64,000 nucleotides of DNA. Source: Corbicula japonica (lineage: Eukaryota > Mollusca > Bivalvia > Venerida > Cyrenidae). The stretch spans positions 496,001 through 560,000 of the forward strand of contig JAZAYU010000262.1 of NCBI GenBank assembly GCA_038501625.1, in the 5' to 3' direction. The translations under genes and the position numbers were made by a program. The notes below the pieces were generated by a model, which was not told the origin of the DNA, did not search any database, and saw only the letters and a list, made by a program, of their open reading frames with translations. Position 1 is the first letter of the stretch, and each line of letters starts with the position of its first letter. Positions 59,390 to 64,000 of this stretch are shown here, one piece after another.

Positions 59390-60890
59390 GGAATTAGATA
59401 CCTAAAGAACCACATCGATCGAATCACAGATCATGGTAATACACCGAATGTATCAGACTTTGAAAACCTCTCCAAAAGGTGCAAAGCAATTTAGAAGAAG
59501 ATTGACATGGTTTTGAAATATACCCGACAGTTTCCCACACTTACCGGACAACGTGGTATTGGTTGTACATATTGGAGATTTCCCAGAGCGGACATTCCAA
59601 GGCAACGTTAAAGTGCAAGAAGCCAATCAGCCGTATGTAAAAGGTATAGACGATGTTGCAAAACAAAGAACTTCAAATACGCTATTGACAAAGCATACCG
59701 CGACCAATGTGGCTCATCAGGTAATGCATGTGACCATATCATTGCGGTTGAAGAGTTAGCAAAAACAAACGAATTTGTCCAGTCCGTGAAACATATCAAG
59801 AGTTTACAAAATCCTGTTATCACGCTTTATACTAATAAAGTGCTCAAGTTCTAGATGTTAAAAGATTCTGTTGTAAGCAGGGAGGATGCGTTCTGGGCAT
59901 GGACAAGACCTACTATCTTGGATATTTCCATGTCATGCCCACTGTATATAAAGACCTTTCTGTTCTCCGCCGCACAACAAATAAAAAACCCAGTTTACTC
60001 CGGACCTGTCACCATTCATACATTCAAGTTCAACCACAAAAACGTGTTCTTCACTTCTTCAAGAACTAGCAGACAACTTAAGTGACGAAGAAATCGGGTC
60101 AGACGAAGAGCGGCAATAAGACGTTGTTTACCTGGCTGTACCCATATCCTGTGTACCAGGCATCTAAAGCAAAACTGCAAAGGTATATAATTATGGAGGA
60201 CTAAATGGGATGCCCGCTAGTTGACAGGCAACGTTTTGTGAAAGAATTGTTCAAGGAGGACGGTATCGGGCACACCCGTGACATAGATTCATTCGACTCC
60301 CGAATTGAACGCCTGATAAATTTCATAGCAAGTAAAGATATCGATTGCGGAGAAAAACATCCAACCCGATTTCTTAAATAAATTGTTACCCCTTCTATTC
60401 TTGCACGTCACTGAACCATTGCTTAACAACGGCATAACGACGTACTAGACAAACAACAAATCAAATACTTAAATCCATGACAAAGTGGAAATTAAGTGGA
60501 TATAGCGAACTTTATTCAACAACTAAACGAGGTAATCAAATGCGAAAAGATCGAACGATGTCATGCCATTAGAAATAAGGGAAATTATAAACTGTCGCCG
60601 GATAATGCTCACCATCTTGTGGACATTGATACATGGTCAAATCTCGCGGAACATCAACGAGAAACAAAAAAAAAGTTCCGCGACAAAATTGCGGTATTGT
60701 TATTTCAACCAATGGGGCAAAAACGTTGATTAAAACTCCCTCTGCCGGGAAGAAACCTCGCCAAGTTAAAAGAAAAAGGGCGGAGCGTTCAACAAAATCA
60801 TTGAAAAAGGCAAAAAATAGTTATAGGAAAAGTCGGACGGGCGGCCAGTATGGTCGGACCTGGTCCTTAAACTGGACCGACTTTCAATAA
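59390..60890 (+). pseudogene. MULE-like DDE transposase relic (tentative)
   Basis: Fragments in shifting frames: VEELAKTNEFVQSVKHIKSL then NPVITLYTNKVLKF (to 59852), then LGMDKTYYLGYFHVMPTVYK and DLSVLRRTTNKKPSLL (59895..60000). This order matches the invertebrate transposase-like family often annotated MULE, where VDKTFNLG carries a catalytic Asp. An acidic LADNLSDEEIGSDEERQ ends one frame at 60119. Further fragments at 60200..60380 and 60496..60729 may be its C-terminus. Confidence 0.45.
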
Positions 60891-61316
60891 TAATACATTT
60901 TGGAGTTATTATGTGTGAATAATTCATTTCAAGTCAGATGGGCAATCATTATTTCTATGATCGGGCCTGGTCCTGAAATGGGCACCGACAAATAAATGAA
61001 ATGGCAGAAAAGACTGTTGTGCTAAATTATCACATCACATAATCATGCGTATGGTTATGGTTTATTGTTATGTTTGTTTGTAATTGTGGTAAATACAGTT
61101 CTGAATATTGTTGAGAATTTACATTGTGCACTTCTGAAACATATTTATACATGTATTCCGGAGATGTCTTCCAGTAATAATAAATATTAGAATGAATAAT
61201 TCCTTTGAGTATTTATAGTAATAATATAATAACATCACCCTTAAGTTTATGCAAGTGTCCACTGTGATTTACGAGGCTCAGCTTAAAATAGTATGAGATC
61301 TTGATTTTCATTTCAA
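60891..61316. other. No gene seen
   Basis: AT-rich non-coding sequence. Confidence 0.45.
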
Positions 61317-61830
61317 CTGCGTACACGAAAATTTCCATTGCGCACCAATGAACTATCTTCACTACTGGTGATTTTATATAATGTCTCTAAATTTTATTTT
61401 ATAACTATGAACATTTGTTCATTTAAATATCTGCCGTTAGTTTTTAACATCTGACTAATTCAACATACAATCAAAAATAGTAAAGAAAGATAGAATAAGG
61501 ATATGTTTCTTTCCATTGCGTACATGTAAATTTCCATTGCGCACTATTCTAGCAGCGTCGATCTAGACGTATTTTGCTTTAAATTACTTATTAATTTGAC
61601 CGGGAAATTACTAACTTCAACACCTGTTATCTGAATAGAAAACTCGATGGAAAAATATAGTTTTCATTTCAAATGTAAAAGAAAACTACATTTCATGGTA
61701 ATTAAATGTAATTCTAATAAATATTGCAATATTATTTCATAAATTAAACCATTCCCAACATTTTTGTATTTCCATTGCGTATTTTGTTCCAATTGCGGTT
61801 CATTTTTCCATTGCCTATTTTATACCTGCA
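61317..61830. repeat. Cluster of TTTCCATTGCG motifs
   Basis: AATTTCCATTGCGCAC (61330), CTTTCCATTGCGTAC (61509), AATTTCCATTGCGCAC (61530), TATTTCCATTGCGTAT (61767), TTCCAATTGCGG (61787) and TTTTCCATTGCCTAT (61804), set in AT-rich DNA. Function unknown. Confidence 0.6.
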
Positions 61831-64000
61831 CCATATTACATATTCTGATAATTTAGTAAATATTAAACTTCAGTTTATATCTTTGTTGGTTTAACATTAT
61901 GCTGTAAATAATTACAATTTAAATTTAAAAAATTATACCAATACTAAAATTAATATAAGTTTCTTATACAAAAAATACAACCAGTACATCTCTAAGTTTA
62001 GAACTATTGCACAATTAAGAGATTCAAGCAAAAATGTAGATAGGTAAAAATGTAAACATACAAGTTAACAACATCAAATCATCAAATAACCAAGTAATAA
62101 CTTTATTGTGTCTATACTAGTTGAATGTATATCGAAACCACGCCATAATCCTAGATATAACGCACTGAGATAATTTCTTCGGAGTTTAAAAGCAAATAAT
62201 ATTAAATGAACTGCATAGTATTAAAAATACTTGCCGAAATTCCAACTGCTTGCACATTGTGTTGTAAAAGGTCATTAACCACTTTGTGGTTTAGCTGAAA
62301 TAGACACTTTAATTGTAACAAAAAAGAACAATAATAAACTGAAAATAAAAATTAATGACTACTACATGTTATTGATACGTTGTTTAACAAGAGTAATTAA
62401 CCAATAACAAATATTTTGTTAAAATTGGAATAAATGTGCGACCAAAAATATGGTCATATAAATATACACTTTCGATTCGATGGAAATCGAAATGCAGCTT
62501 TTGTCGTCGAAAACACATAACATACAATAAGAAATGAAGTCGAGATAAGAGAAATCTATAACAAACCAATGTGACGGATTTTCTAGTGGAACAAAATCCC
62601 ATTTTCACATGGCTCACTCTCTTTTCATCATCTGTGTAACTAAACCAACCATCTTGCACTTTGTGTTCTTTTGCTTGCCAGTGACCAAATGACCTGTTAC
62701 GGAAAACCAAAATGTATGGTGAAAATTCTAGATTAAAAAAGTTCTTAATGTGTACTAGTTATTTATATCTGGAATGCATTTATCTAGGAACTATAGAAGG
62801 TTTGTCATGGAATGATAATGATATAGACAGAAATGCAATGACCATTGACATGTACACCATCGTTTGGGACGAATCAAACACATGCTGAGTTGTTATCAAT
62901 CACGGACGTCGTAGGTTGTTATTAATATGTCTATTACTGCTAATAAGCAAGTCTTTTTTAATCAAGCCAGTAATGTTTTTCTTATTTTGTCGCGTTGATG
63001 TCTTTCAATATTTCCCTATGCATCATCTGATAGAGACTGATATTGACATAATGAGATAACACTTGATAATAAACTCCTTATCCCAGCCTATACAGATTCG
63101 GATACATGTATAATTAATATATGTCCACTTTAAAGTCTAGTTATTGCCTTATAAAGTAATTTCTTGAAGTTTTTACACTCAGCTCGTGAAAACACATCCT
63201 CGTCATAGCAGCCTGACCTTCACCCTTCAATTTTGTACTACATTTACTAAATATGTTATTCTGAAAATAAAGAAAATAGTTTTATGATCAAATGATGCAA
63301 TTCACATGAGAATTGATTGAAAGAATTCGGTACATTTTTCACGGTACGCAAAATCTAAGGGGAACAAATTGTGTTTACCGATGACGTCATTGGATCGCAG
63401 ATCGCAATTATGGGTATTTGTCGCGTATAGTATAACATAGTAAATGTGACAATAACGTTATCGTATGTCCGTAACTTTGCTAAGGAATGTTTTTTTTTTT
63501 GCATTTCCACAAAATATTAACGGGAGACTTAATACTGATTCGCATGATATTTGCACGAGTTGTGCATGTCAGTATAATGTCACTTAGCGTGTTCCGGTTC
63601 CAATTTTTCCAAAATACCAGTAGTCCGATTATGACAAATTTAAGATCTGTAAATTACAGCTACCGAAACCATATATCCCATGTAGTCATTTCGACGGATA
63701 ATTGTGCAAACATTTTTAATTGGACATGCAAAAAATCCATCGATCAAGTTATATTTAACTGACAGTGTCATTTAGCGTTTATACATGCTGATCATGCGAA
63801 AATTAACTTAAACCGCAGTCGTTATATCCTTGCGGGGATGGTTCTTAGTTAATGCTTTCGCTAAAACGATTGTTTTGGGGTTGAGTTACGAAAATAATAT
63901 ACTATTTTCATTTTTAAATACATCATGTCCGTCTTAGCTTGTTATACAGCGAACTGCAAAGAATATTTAGAATACATTAAAAAAACGAGCATATGACTAT
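61831..64000. other. No gene seen
   Basis: AT-rich sequence. Frames at 62384..62710 and 63487..63762 lack domain resemblance or clear splice sites, and I do not call them. Confidence 0.4.

Overview
The window looks like a piece of an invertebrate nuclear genome, most likely a bivalve mollusc (clam-type). It is AT-rich, gene-poor and crowded with transposable elements. Coding pieces carry GT/AG introns. tRNA-derived SINE heads, Tc1/mariner, Tigger and Harbinger relics, a TRIM-type B-box/NHL pseudogene and nicotinic-type receptor exons are all present. No bacterial gene organisation is visible. The species call is inference.

The centrepiece is 9908..22697: three head-to-tail 4190-bp units on the minus strand, preceded at their 5' side by a 220-bp partial copy (a pseudo-LTR). 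Each unit encodes a Penelope-like retroelement with permuted domains: GIY-YIG endonuclease first, then a CxC linker, then the reverse transcriptase. This is the architecture of the Naiad clade. The apparent ORF is cut into four pieces, but every internal stop is TGA, the frame never shifts, and the real end is TAA. Each TGA sits where the family is expected to have a cysteine; two of these are the first residue of the CxC motif and the first residue of the endonuclease CCHH finger. Directly after the TAA is a stem-loop with the full core of a eukaryotic SECIS element. I read each unit as one 1070-residue selenoprotein with four selenocysteines. Selenoprotein Naiads are known from clams and spiders, so this is a well-preserved example with the SECIS located.

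Left flank (1-9.9 kb): no convincing gene. It holds a loopless 262-bp palindrome, GGAAACG-type low-complexity sequence, three tRNA-derived SINE heads and a 229-bp tandem duplication.

Right of the array (22.7-34 kb): a microsatellite, then a plus-strand spliced gene of unknown function whose four exons keep consistent phase (23543..29902, perhaps with a further exon near 33.7 kb). Its introns contain a trinucleotide repeat, a fold-back element and Naiad relics. Beyond it is a TIR element with a nested SINE.

34-46 kb: a MITE beside a Harbinger transposase relic, a TRIM/NHL-like pseudogene, a Tc1/mariner deletion derivative that keeps only the first transposase exon, and further Naiad relics, one with a recognisable SECIS core.

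46-64 kb: a 4.2-kb LTR element with apparently identical 534-bp LTRs, a gag start and an env-like end but most of pol missing; a LINE 3' end; a Naiad RT relic abutted by a TTA-flanked MITE; two Cys-loop receptor M4 exons; and Tigger-like and MULE-like transposase relics. The last ~2 kb show nothing.
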